Part shown: positions 16,223-24,903 of the stretch, in pieces
Layout: each line of letters begins with the position of its first letter
Numbering within the stretch: position 1 is the stretch's first letter
Source: Hyphomicrobium_A sp964622715
GTDB lineage: Bacteria > Pseudomonadota > Alphaproteobacteria > Rhizobiales > Hyphomicrobiaceae
Direction: 5' to 3'
Length of the DNA: 36,753 bases
Assembly: GCA_964622715.1 (NCBI GenBank)
Contig: CAZURR010000014.1
Location: forward strand, 1 to 36,753
Position numbers and translations under genes: made by a program
Notes under the pieces: generated by a model
What the model was told of the DNA's origin: nothing
The model's database searches: none
What the model saw: the letters and a program-made list of their open reading frames with translations, nothing else

Positions 16223-17101
16223 GTGAAGTACGGAAATGGCACCAAGAACCGTAAGACTGGCATGCCGGCTGATTTCAACCTCGAGAACCCAGAGCTTTCC
16301 CCAAAAATCGCCGAAAAGGCTCTCGAATCTGGCGGCTACCCATATTCTGAGAAGCTGAGGGCGAAGCCGTACGAGAAAGAGCTCTTGGCGCTGCAGCTGG
16401 AGCTCTTGAAGCTGCAGGAACATATCCAAGCATGCAACGAGCGCCTCGTCATCATATTCGAGGGACGCGATACTTCCGGCAAGGGAAGCTGCATCCGCCG
16501 CTTCATGGCGCGCCTTAATCCCCGCCATGCGCGTTCGGTCGCCCTGCCCAAACCAACCGAAGCCGAACGCGGCGAGTGGTATTTCCAACGCTATGTGGGA
16601 CACCTACCAACGGAAGGCGATATTTTGCTCTTCGATCGCTCCTGGTACAACCGCGCGGGCGTAGAACGCGTGATGGAGTTTTGCAGCGAGGAGCAGGCCA
16701 GTGCGTTCTTAAGAGACGCGCCCGAGTTTGAGGCCCTACTTGTGCGTGACGGTATCCGCCTATTCAAAATCTTTCTGACGGTCGGGCGCGAAATGCAGCT
16801 CAAGCGCTTCCACGAGCGCCGGCACAATCCCTTCAAGCGGTGGAAGATCACCGAGATCGATCTTGCTGCAATAAATAAGTGGGACGACTACACGGAAGCG
16901 CAGCATGATATGTTCCGCTTTACCCACACGGCAATCTCACCGTGGACGGTAGTGCGCGCCAACGACCAGCGTCGCGCAAGATTGGAGTCGATCCGCCTCG
17001 TGTTGTCGGAAATGGTCTATGCGGGCAAGGATGAAAGTGTAATCGGCAAGCCCGATCCTCTTATCGTTGGCTCCGGACCCGACTTCTTCTACGAGGATTG
17101 A
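16223..17101 (+). CDS. ppk2: Polyphosphate kinase 2 (PPK2)
   Basis: PPK2 enzymes transfer phosphate between polyphosphate and nucleotides, usually consuming polyP to charge NDPs. This single-domain protein has 292 residues from GTG 16223, which has GGGGAG (16211-16216) six bases ahead. The longer upstream frame begins with a Cys-rich non-family segment. Motifs are Walker A EGRDTSGKGS (80-89), Walker B LLFDRSWYNRAGVERVM (D138), and the lid ERRHNPFKRWKITEID. The length and the tail ending DPLIVGSGPDFFYED match the single-domain class, but the preferred nucleotide cannot be read from the sequence. It is divergent from phoR, which ties polyphosphate metabolism to the Pho locus. Confidence 0.92.
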   Translation: MKYGNGTKNRKTGMPADFNLENPELSPKIAEKALESGGYPYSEKLRAKPYEKELLALQLELLKLQEHIQACNERLVIIFEGRDTSGKGSCIRRFMARLNPRHARSVALPKPTEAERGEWYFQRYVGHLPTEGDILLFDRSWYNRAGVERVMEFCSEEQASAFLRDAPEFEALLVRDGIRLFKIFLTVGREMQLKRFHERRHNPFKRWKITEIDLAAINKWDDYTEAQHDMFRFTHTAISPWTVVRANDQRRARLESIRLVLSEMVYAGKDESVIGKPDPLIVGSGPDFFYED

Positions 17102-17218
17102 GCGGCGGCTTGGCCGTGGATACGCCAGCACGAGTCAATTGAAGCGCAACGCTACAATCTCATCCACGCGCGCGCACAAATTTGTTAGCGAGAATCTGGA
17201 TTCCACGCTTTAGGAGGA

Positions 17219-18085
17219 CTAGCGCACGACAAGCAGCGGGCACTCCAGAGAGCGCGTGAGCGGGCGTAGGCTGCCCTCGACCGGAACAGCAAGACCACCG
17301 TACTGCGCCAGGACGAAGCCGGCCCGGTGCCGGCGCGCCGTTTCCGCCACGGCTGCGGTATCACCGCTTTCGACGAGAATGACCTCGAACGGCGTTTCTT
17401 CGCCGCCACCAAACCAAAGCCGGGCCTCACCCTCAAGCCAAGCAAGTTCGTCTTGCCGGTCCCCGACGAGCAGCAGTCTAACCGGCCCGCCTGTCGACTC
17501 TTTGATTCGATCGGCAGCCTTGAGCATGGGACCGAGGCGCTCGATCTCCTCTACCACTGCAATTATGGGACCTTGAATCCGATGTGCCATCGGACCGGCG
17601 ACGACGACACCGGTTGTACCGTGAACCGTGGAAAAGAGGTCACGCAGCCGCTCTTCCTTCCCAGCGCCGAAGGGCTCGGCGAGAGTCACGACATTCCATG
17701 GGCCCATATCATTGCAGGCTTGCGCAAGTGCGCGCATGGGATCATCCCGCACCACGCGGCCACTATAGGTCACAGATGCCTCTCGCGCCGTGGTCGCGAT
17801 TTGGCGTTGCAATGCTGCGCCCACGAAATGGATCTCACGTTCCAGATCGACGCGCGGCAAGGCACGCCACCCATCCTCGCCCGAGGAAATCACGCGGGCA
17901 AAAGGAAGGCTTGCAAGCTCGAACAGCTGCTGGTCCTCGACGAAGAGGCTCTCCACCTCAGAATTGTAGGCACGAGCCAAGAGCATCGCGGCATCGATCG
18001 CGGCAGGGCTCGTCTCGGCCGACGATCCCAGCCACAGCACCACCCGGCCCCTGCCTTCGCCTGCTGCAGCCACATGCGCAATCAT
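17219..18085 (-). CDS. UspA-like protein coupled to a Lon-like ATPase
   Basis: This 288-residue cytosolic protein has no catalytic motif I can name. The N-terminal half resembles a universal-stress-protein fold: a hydrophobic strand (RVVLWLG), then AAIDAAMLLARAYNSEVESLFVEDQQLFELASLPFARVI. A second half repeats the alternating strand-helix pattern (GPIIAVVEE, VRLLLVGD, FEVILVES, GFVLAQYGG) and ends SLECPLLVVR, the typical last Usp strand. There is no clear ATP-binding GxxG motif of the MJ0577 type. Its ATG overlaps the stop of the upstream ATPase gene by four bases (ATGA, 18082-18085), so the two are made together. The functional partner is inferred from this coupling only. Confidence 0.7.
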   Translation of the reverse strand: MIAHVAAAGEGRGRVVLWLGSSAETSPAAIDAAMLLARAYNSEVESLFVEDQQLFELASLPFARVISSGEDGWRALPRVDLEREIHFVGAALQRQIATTAREASVTYSGRVVRDDPMRALAQACNDMGPWNVVTLAEPFGAGKEERLRDLFSTVHGTTGVVVAGPMAHRIQGPIIAVVEEIERLGPMLKAADRIKESTGGPVRLLLVGDRQDELAWLEGEARLWFGGGEETPFEVILVESGDTAAVAETARRHRAGFVLAQYGGLAVPVEGSLRPLTRSLECPLLVVR

Positions 18086-20075
18086 GTCACGTTCCCTTCG
18101 CTGGTTTTCACCACGCGTTCCTTACGCTGCTCAAGTGCGCGCTCAATGTCGGCGATCGAAGTCACGGAGCGGCCGGCGCTTCCTGCCCAATGGTCCGCTT
18201 CACGGCACAGATCTGACATATCGCCAACCTCAGCCGAGAGCTTGCCGTTGCCGCCGGCCCGGCGCGATGCCTCGTCGATCAGCATGGCAACAGCGCCGCA
18301 ATCGACCGGCTTGAGAGCATGACGCGTAACGATGCCAGCAATGAGGCGCGCATAAGCGGCCACTGTTTCCTGCGAGCGTTCGACCGTATTGTCGAACCTG
18401 GCTTCCACCTTGAATTCTCGACTTAATTCGGGGTTCTGCTCCGCAAGCAAGCGATGATCATCCGCCTCGCCGAACACAACAACCTTCACGTCGAGCGCGA
18501 TCGGCTCCAGTTCGGGGATCTCCCCGGCACCCACACCAAGCGGCTCGGCAGGGGGATCGAAGCGAATTTCGGAGTCTGAGAGCGCACGCAGCAAAGCGTC
18601 CATGGTCGCCTGCTGGGCAAGAAGCGCGCGCGCATCAAGGAGCAGAATACCGCCATTGGCGCGATGTAGCGCGCCTGGCCTAATACGAACCACTTGTGCC
18701 TCGTGGGAATCGTCGCCCCCGCCACGCTCGATGCGCGCAAAGAGGTTGGCATACGTCGGGTTCGACTCTTGAACAATGGGTNNNNNNNNNNNNNNNNNNN
18801 NNNNNNNNNNNNNNNNNNNNNNNNNNNNNNNNNNNNNNNNNNNNNNNNNNNNNNNNNNNNNNNNNNNNNNNNNNNNNNNNNCTCGATGCGCGCAAAGAGG
18901 TTGGCATACGTCGGGTTCGACTCTTGAACAATGGGTACGCCACTCTCGGCGCCGCTCGCAGTCATCACATGCACGCGGTACCGCGCAAAGCGGGAATCGC
19001 CCATCGTTTTGGTTGGAACCCGCGGGCCTTCATTGCCCTTACCCGCCGCGGGAAGAAACAATCCCGCATTGCGGACGAGATCGCGCTCGACCGCCCTGAG
19101 GTAACTTTCAACGCCGCTGTTGTCCTTGAACTCGCTCTTGAGCTCTTCGAGTGCAAGCCTGACTTGGCGCCCGGCGATCTGCTCATTGAGTGCCACAAGC
19201 TGTTCGCGTCGTGCCTTCTCCGATTGCGGCACCTTGGCGAGGATCGCCTCGATTTCGGCTTCGACGGCGGCAATTTTGGACTCGACCTGCTTGCGAAGTG
19301 ATTCCGGCACCGAATTGAATACGTCGGTGCTGACCACTTTCCCTTCGAGGATAGGCGCGACGGCGATGCCAGCCGGCGTGCTGAGAACCGCAATGTTTTG
19401 CGGCTCGACGTGGCGGCGGAGCGCTTCCAGCGCATCGTCCCGGCTGAAGCGAAATTCCTCCTCGATGGTGCGGCGGCGCAGCTCATTGTCATCAGCCCCA
19501 AAAGCAGCAGGCAGGGCCTCCTCGAGGCGATCGATCACACGCGCCATACCATCAGCGAACGACTTTGCTGTGCCGCTTGGGAATTGCAGAGCGCGATGAC
19601 CGCCGCTCGAATCGAGCGAACTGACATAGACCCAATCCGGGGGGGCACTCGCCGAACTGGCTACTTCCTCCAGTTTTGAACGTGCGGCCGTGTGCCGGCC
19701 CGATCCAGCAGGGCCGACGACGAGCATATTGTAGCCGGGCCCCTTCATACCGGCACCGAACGCCAGAACCTCCAACGTGCGCGTCTGCCCTATTGAGCCA
19801 TCCCCAGGCTCCAAATCGGCGGTGGTCTCGAATCCGAGGCTCTTGGGGTCGACATGGATCTTGGGCTCGGCCGGCATACTTTCGGACCCCGGCAGCGCCT
19901 CGTCAGGCTTTGCCGAGACGGTTTCGGGCTTTTCCGACGCCATCTCCACAGGAACCGCCACCGCCGCATCAGTGGCGGTTTCTTGCTTGAGCGGCACTGA
20001 CACGGCCTCCGAGGCCTCCTCAGCCCTGATTGCTCTGGTCTTTTCCGTGTCTTGCTTTGAGCGTCTGAAAAACAT
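18082..20075 (-). CDS. Lon-like (AAA_32-type) ATPase lacking the protease domain; gene split by a scaffold gap
   Basis: The protein matches the LonB-like AAA family: an acidic, Ala/Glu/Pro-rich N-terminus (about 1-75), the family block LGFETTADLEPGDGSIGQ, a degenerate P-loop GPAGSGRHT (121-129, Arg-His where Lys is expected), a coiled-coil insertion (about 265-340), TYANLFARIE, the Walker B-like block GALHRANGGILLLDARALL, and the AAA lid ending SVTSIADIERALEQR. It then stops. The roughly 200-residue C-terminal Ser-Lys protease domain of related Lon-type proteins is absent, and a Usp-like gene overlaps the stop. As given, the gene is interrupted by N's. Removing 155 bases (one copy of a 55-bp duplicate plus the 100 N's) gives one frame of 612 residues. 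Confidence 0.8.
18727..18936. other. Assembly gap flanked by an exact 55-bp duplicate
   Basis: Bases 18782-18881 are 100 N's. The 55 bases before them (18727-18781) and after them (18882-18936) are identical. The repeat spacing of 155 is not a multiple of three. Collapsing to a single copy joins the two halves of the Lon-like gene in frame and gives an uninterrupted family-like sequence across the join. This is what results when two contigs with overlapping ends are scaffolded with a fixed-size gap. Confidence 0.92.
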
Positions 20076-20225
20076 GGGATCGGCGCCCGCCTCAAAGAGA
20101 GTTAGTCACAACACCAAAAAACGATTCGAGCGGTCCTAAGGCAGGCCCGATTGGATTTGCCCACTGTGGAGCATTATGTTGCGGGTCTTGCCGGTAGGAT
20201 TGCCGCACTAGCTGATGGCATATAA

Positions 20226-20717
20226 ATGACGACATCCCAGGATAGAGCGGGTGAAACTGGCATCGATGTGGCGGAAACCGTTCACCGTGATGTTGTAACG
20301 CGCCAAGTGTGTCGCGGTGTGGGCCGCTTGATGCGTGCCCTGGGTTTTGCCAGCCTCAACGAGTTGCCGTTGCCCAACGGACGCCGCGCCGACGTGGTCG
20401 CGCTGTCGGCCACCGGCGATATTTGGATCGTTGAGGTCAAATCGAGCGTCGAGGACTTGCGAGCTGACCACAAGTGGCCGGAATACCGCGACTTTTCAGA
20501 CCAGCTTTACTTTGCCGTCGCCTCCGACTTTCCCGTGGATATCTTGCCCGCCGACACTGGGATCATTCTCGCTGATCGATTTGGAGGCGAGATCGTGCGG
20601 CCGGCTCCCGAGGCACGGCTGGCACCGGCGCGGCGCAAGTCCATGACATTGCGTTTTGCACGCGCAGCCGCCCTTGCATTGCAAAGCGTCGCTGATCCGT
20701 CGCATGAGAATTCTTGA
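20226..20717 (+). CDS. mmcB: MmcB family DNA repair protein
   Basis: This 163-residue cytosolic protein matches MmcB, an alphaproteobacterial protein implicated in mitomycin C resistance and DNA-damage repair. A PD-(D/E)xK nuclease-like core is visible: NGRRADVVALS followed by IWIVEVKSSVEDLRADHKW (residues about 52-85), with the acidic D, then E and K of the EVK motif. FPVDILPADTGIILAD comes later. The start ATG 20226 overlaps the TGA of a four-codon frame (20215-20229) and has no Shine-Dalgarno. The upstream 150 bases, shared with the divergent Lon-like gene, contain no GTTC-N7-GTTC SOS box that I can see. It converges on actR with 32 bases between. Confidence 0.88.
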   Translation: MTTSQDRAGETGIDVAETVHRDVVTRQVCRGVGRLMRALGFASLNELPLPNGRRADVVALSATGDIWIVEVKSSVEDLRADHKWPEYRDFSDQLYFAVASDFPVDILPADTGIILADRFGGEIVRPAPEARLAPARRKSMTLRFARAAALALQSVADPSHENS

Positions 20718-20749
20718 GTATGCTCTTGCAGTGCTCGGCTGCCACTCCC

Positions 20750-21319
20750 TTACTTCGGGGCGCGTTTGGCCAAAATGCGCTGAAGCGTCCGCCGGTGCAT
20801 GTTGAGACGCCGGGCCGTCTCCGACACGTTGCGATTGCATAGTTCATAGACGCGCTGAATGTGCTCCCAACGCACGCGGTCCGCCGACATTGGGTTCTCC
20901 GGCGGCGGAGCCTTGGAGTTCGCTGGCGCCAAAAGAGCGTCCGTCACATCGTCAGCGTCAGCCGGCTTGGCGAGATAATCGACCGCGCCGAGCTTCACCG
21001 CTGTCACCGCGGTTGCGATGTTGCCATAGCCCGTTAGCACTATGGCGCGGGCATCCGGGCGCAGACGCGCCAGCTCCGCGATCACATCGAGGCCATTGCC
21101 GTCCTCCAAGCGCATGTCGACCACGGCAAAGGCGGGAGCCTTACCGCGAATGAGCTCGATGCCTTCGGCAACCGAGTGGCCACCCCTCACCTCGAAGCCG
21201 CGCGTTTCCATGGCTCTGACGAGGCGCTGCAAAAACGCGCGATCGTCATCGACGATGATAAGAGAGTGATCTTCCGGCAGCTCGTCTTGGCGGAAGGATA
21301 GGTCTTCGGTCGTGTTCAT
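20750..21319 (-). CDS. actR: Redox response regulator ActR/RegA
   Basis: This 189-residue two-component regulator of the RegA/PrrA/ActR family controls energy metabolism genes in response to redox state. The receiver domain (about 12-125) has the DDD acidic pocket in LIIVDDDRAF, the phospho-aspartate in FAVVDMRLEDGNG, T in IVLTGYG, and K in DYLAKPAD. A proline-rich hinge (APPPENPMS) follows. The C-terminal Fis-like helix-turn-helix (RVYELCNRNVSETARRLNMHRRTLQRIL) is almost invariant in the family. ATG 21319 has GGAGG four bases upstream. It lies 200 bases downstream of its cognate kinase gene. Confidence 0.93.
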   Translation of the reverse strand: MNTTEDLSFRQDELPEDHSLIIVDDDRAFLQRLVRAMETRGFEVRGGHSVAEGIELIRGKAPAFAVVDMRLEDGNGLDVIAELARLRPDARAIVLTGYGNIATAVTAVKLGAVDYLAKPADADDVTDALLAPANSKAPPPENPMSADRVRWEHIQRVYELCNRNVSETARRLNMHRRTLQRILAKRAPK

Positions 21320-21519
21320 TTCACCTCCGGGGGTGCCCGGGTTTACGATTCGGTGTTTTGCCTCCACAACACTTTCCCGCCTCGACGCAACTCTGGGCCT
21401 GCTTATAAGCCCCACGGCTCACGCAACGCAACGGCGTCAGCTAGCCAAATCGCATCATTTAGATTCGCATTTTGAGAGCGCCGTGTCAGCTGTTTCGTAG
21501 CTCTATTGTGAACGCCAAT

Positions 21520-23013
21520 CTATCCATGTTTGCTTGGCAAAAAGCCAGCACCGAAGGTTAGCTTTGTAGACAAAATCTGCTCTTGTCCCTCGAAAATGTC
21601 CCGCGGCCAGACAACTCGCACAGTTGCGCCTGTCGCGGGGGCCTTTTGGTTCTCAAGGCTCACGCTGGCCCCTGAGCGCTCGAGCAACGTTTTGGCGATG
21701 AAAAAGCCAAGGCCCAGCCCCGACGTACCGAAATCCGCGTTACTCATTCCAGCGAGGTCTTCGGCGGGCCGTGTCGTGACATAGGGCTCGCCCACGTTGT
21801 CCATGACGTCTGGGGGAAAACCTGGGCCGTCGTCAGTGATAGTCACCACGACCTCGTAGGCATTCCATACCGCTCGAATTGCCACTCCTTGTTGGGCGAA
21901 GTCCGTGGCGTTTTCTATGATGTTTCCAAGACCATAAATGACGCCCGGACGGCGTTCGGCCACAGCCTCCTTTGAAGCTGCATCCGTTTCATCGCTTTCC
22001 GGCCCGGCTACAATCTTGATGTTGACCTTGTCCGAGCGGTAAGGCGCAGCCGCCTCCTCCAACATCGCCCGCACGCTAACGCGCGCGTGCAGTGGGTCCT
22101 GCTCGCTAGGGCTTCGAGTGAGCTTCAGAAGAATCTCGCGGCAACGCAGCGCTTGCTTGTTCAAGAGCTTTATATCGTCGCGCAGCGAATCTTCGGACCC
22201 AATCTGGTGCTCTAGCTCCTTGGTCACAACCGCGATTGTCGACAGCGGTGTGCCGAGCTCATGCGCGGCTGCAGCCGCCAGACCATCGAGAGCATGCAGC
22301 TTCTGCTCGCGCGCAAGAACCAAATCGGTCGCGGCCAAGGCCGCCGACATTTGGCGCGACTCCTTGGTGAGCCGCCACGCATAGAGGGCCAGGAACGTCG
22401 TTGAGGCGCAAACTGCTGCAAATATTCCTATCCTGTAAATTCCGGGCAGTTCGAACGGTATACCACCGTACCAAGGCAGCGGTTCGTGCTCGACCACCAA
22501 TAAAGCGGTAGCAGCTAGCGCAAGCAGGCCAAGCACGATCGTAATGCGCAGTGGCAGGGTCGCTGCGGAGACCGTTACGGGCGCGACGATGAGCATCGTG
22601 AATGGATTGTTGATACCTCCCGTCAGGTACAGCAAAGCGGCCAGTTGCAAGATGTCGTAGACTAAGAGGCCGGTCGCAAACCCAACGCTCAGCCTGTGCC
22701 GCGGCGGATAGCGAATGCCGAGAAAAACATTGAGCCAGGCAGACAGCGCAATAACAGTTAGGCACGCTCCGATGGGCAGTGAAAAGCCGAACAATAACGT
22801 CACGACGCCAATCGCAGAAAGCTGCCCCAGAACCGCGATCCAACGCAGGCGAACGATCGTGTTAAGACGCAACCGGCCGTCGATCGGATCGATCAAAAGG
22901 GCGGCATTTTTTGTTGGTCGTAGTTTTTGCAACGGACACAAACCATGGACGAAGCTGGAACGACGAAAGTTAGCATATGAGACCGGCGGGATGCGTAACC
23001 TCAGCAGCGACAT
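21520..23013 (-). CDS. actS: Redox-sensing histidine kinase ActS/RegB
   Basis: This is the membrane kinase partner of ActR. About six hydrophobic helices fill the N-terminal half. The quinone-associated heptapeptide GGINNPF is present between helices. The H-box is AAAAHELGTPLSTI, and a cysteine in LLNKQALRCREIL lies exactly 40 residues after the phospho-histidine, the same spacing as His225/Cys265 of Rhodobacter RegB, where it is the redox switch. The ATPase domain has IENATDFAQ, DDGPGFPPDV and GLGLGFFIAKTLL. The start is uncertain: ATG 23013 gives 497 residues, the frame is open to ATG 23073, and neither has a good Shine-Dalgarno. Confidence 0.9.
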   Translation of the reverse strand: MSLLRLRIPPVSYANFRRSSFVHGLCPLQKLRPTKNAALLIDPIDGRLRLNTIVRLRWIAVLGQLSAIGVVTLLFGFSLPIGACLTVIALSAWLNVFLGIRYPPRHRLSVGFATGLLVYDILQLAALLYLTGGINNPFTMLIVAPVTVSAATLPLRITIVLGLLALAATALLVVEHEPLPWYGGIPFELPGIYRIGIFAAVCASTTFLALYAWRLTKESRQMSAALAATDLVLAREQKLHALDGLAAAAAHELGTPLSTIAVVTKELEHQIGSEDSLRDDIKLLNKQALRCREILLKLTRSPSEQDPLHARVSVRAMLEEAAAPYRSDKVNIKIVAGPESDETDAASKEAVAERRPGVIYGLGNIIENATDFAQQGVAIRAVWNAYEVVVTITDDGPGFPPDVMDNVGEPYVTTRPAEDLAGMSNADFGTSGLGLGFFIAKTLLERSGASVSLENQKAPATGATVRVVWPRDIFEGQEQILSTKLTFGAGFLPSKHG

Positions 23014-23135
23014 GCCATGCGAAAGGTCGAAAAACGTCCCGCCGCCCTGTCCAACGCGACAATAGGGCACCATTCACTGGAGTTGCAGTCTAGCCCGTTG
23101 AGGACTAACTGCATCCTTAAAGGGAAATTCATTCG

Positions 23136-23744
23136 ATGAATACCAGAGTTATTTTGGCCGTAGCTGCCGGTCTCGCGGTAGGCGCCATAGCGGCCGTTTC
23201 GATCATTCCGCAAGCGCGCCAAGCCATCGTGACGTTTGGTGGGCCCAGAACGAGCGGGAAGGCGCTTATTGGCGGACCGTTCAGTCTCGTCGATCAGAAT
23301 GGCAAGCGCGTAACCGAGAAGGATTTTCGCGACCGCTACATGCTCGTCTTTTTCGGGTTCACGTCGTGTCCCGACATCTGCCCAGCTGGCCTGCAGCTCG
23401 TAGCCGCCGCGCTGGACAAACTTGGAGAGAAAGCAGATCGCGTTGTCCCGGTGTTTATCAGCGTCGATCCTGAACGAGATACGCCCGAAAAGCTCAACGA
23501 ATACGTGCAGAATTTTGATGCGCGCTTCGTCGGCTTGACCGGCACGCCCGACGAAATCGCCAAGGCCGCGAAGGCCTATCGCGTCTACTATAAGAAAGTG
23601 CCAAACGCAGATCTTCCTGACGACTACACGATCGATCACACGGCAATTTTCTATCTGATGGACCCGAAGGGCGAATTCGTCACGCACTTTGCGCCGACGA
23701 CACCCGTCGAGGAGATGGCCGCAAAGATCGCCAAGGCGCTGTAA
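23136..23744 (+). CDS. SCO1/SenC family copper chaperone
   Basis: This 202-residue membrane-anchored thioredoxin-fold protein supports copper delivery to cytochrome c oxidase. An N-terminal helix (about residues 4-22) anchors it facing the periplasm. The copper site is complete: the CxxxC motif in FTSCPDICP (about residues 82-90) and the distal histidine in YTIDHTAIFYL (about 167-177). GPFSLVDQNGKRVTEKDF and VFISVDPERDTPE are standard family blocks. It is divergent from actS with 122 bases between the chosen starts. An SCO (SenC) gene beside the regulator pair is also found in Rhodobacter. Confidence 0.93.
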   Translation: MNTRVILAVAAGLAVGAIAAVSIIPQARQAIVTFGGPRTSGKALIGGPFSLVDQNGKRVTEKDFRDRYMLVFFGFTSCPDICPAGLQLVAAALDKLGEKADRVVPVFISVDPERDTPEKLNEYVQNFDARFVGLTGTPDEIAKAAKAYRVYYKKVPNADLPDDYTIDHTAIFYLMDPKGEFVTHFAPTTPVEEMAAKIAKAL

Positions 23745-23999
23745 GCCATTCGCGCCAAGCGTGCGCCAGTGAAAATGTCGCGAGTTTCATCTCGCACGTG
23801 CACACGAAAACATAACTCAGAGTCGTAGCGGCGCGCCGGCCACAGTGTAGCCACGTTGTCTGGGCTCTTGCGCTTTGTCGCTGGCGTCTCACCCGAACTT
23901 TGGATAGAGCTGAACTTGGGGGACATAAGCTGACAAGTTGCACACGGGCTTCACTAACCGCCTCCGAGTTGGCCCAACTTTATGCAGCGCGAGGGATCT

Positions 24000-24761
24000 A
24001 TGCGGCGAACCGCAGTGTCCGCGAAAACCGTGCCGAAATCGCTGGAGCTCGATCAGATCGGTGCACCGGTCGAGGTTCGTAGACACCCGGGCGCCCGCCG
24101 CTTGACGCTTCGTGTTAGTCGTACACGCCGCGCCGTGATCGTAACGGTTCCCGTTCAGTGCGACCTTGGCGAAGCCGACTCTTTCATCATCCGTAACATC
24201 GAATGGGTACGCGAGCGTTTGGATAGCGTGCCACATCCCGTACCGTTTCGCGACGGCGCGTTGATGCCGTTGCGCGGCGAAGTTCGTCGCATCGTTTTCA
24301 CGCGCAAACGCGAACCGGGTGGTGTCGTGCATCCCCGCCAATCGGCGATTGGAGTTCCTGAACTTCACGTCGGCGGTCAAATCGAACATGCGCCGCGGCG
24401 ATTGCGCGACTGGTTGTTCGAGGAGGCGCGGCGTGATCTCGATACCCGGATCATTCATCATTCTCGCAAGCTGCGTGTCGCCGCCAAGCGCATCGCAGTT
24501 CGCGATCAATCCAGCCGTTGGGGCTCCTGTTCGACGACGGGAGTTCTCTCGTTCTCGTGGCGACTCATTCTCGCGCCACGTTTTGTGCTCGACTACGTGG
24601 CCGCCCACGAGATTGCGCACCTTGTCGAGATGAACCACGGTCCGAAATTCTGGGCGCTCGTGGAGCAGACGATGCCGCGCATGCAAGAGGCCAAACTTTG
24701 GCTACAGCGTTTCGGCCTCGATCTTCACCGATACGGCCCAACCGAGCGCAAAGCGCGCTGA
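24000..24761 (+). CDS. YgjP-like (M48-related) zinc metallopeptidase domain protein
   Basis: This 253-residue protein of the YgjP/DUF45 family is predicted to be a cytosolic zinc hydrolase of unknown substrate. Family blocks are RRHPGARRLTLRVS near the N-terminus, RIAVRDQSSRWGSCSTTGVLSFSWRLILAP (in consecutive pieces, about 160-190), and the zinc motif AAHEIAHLVEMNHGPKFW with HExxH and the downstream His. ATG 24000 has GAGGG four bases away, which favours it over ATG 23982. It converges on gyrB. Nothing in the surroundings indicates a specific partner. Confidence 0.88.
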   Translation: MRRTAVSAKTVPKSLELDQIGAPVEVRRHPGARRLTLRVSRTRRAVIVTVPVQCDLGEADSFIIRNIEWVRERLDSVPHPVPFRDGALMPLRGEVRRIVFTRKREPGGVVHPRQSAIGVPELHVGGQIEHAPRRLRDWLFEEARRDLDTRIIHHSRKLRVAAKRIAVRDQSSRWGSCSTTGVLSFSWRLILAPRFVLDYVAAHEIAHLVEMNHGPKFWALVEQTMPRMQEAKLWLQRFGLDLHRYGPTERKAR

Positions 24762-24903
24762 GACTTACGTTAGATCTGAGAGCTTTCGGTAGCTGGATCA
24801 CTGGCCGAACGGCACGGTTCCCGACGGCGAGAGCATTGCACCGTGTCCGCCATATGCCGTGATGCAACGTCTTCTCACTCCCATTCGAGCGAGGTCAGTG
24901 CAC

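Noticed and set aside
17327..18322. 331-codon + strand frame across the Usp-like gene and the end of the Lon-like gene
   Set aside because: It is antisense to two genes with clear protein-level features; its His/Arg/Ser-rich composition is typical of shadow frames.
18727..18936. Reading the 55-bp pair as a biological tandem repeat or mobile-element target duplication
   Set aside because: The copies flank exactly 100 N's, and collapsing them restores a conserved reading frame, which fits a scaffolding artefact better.
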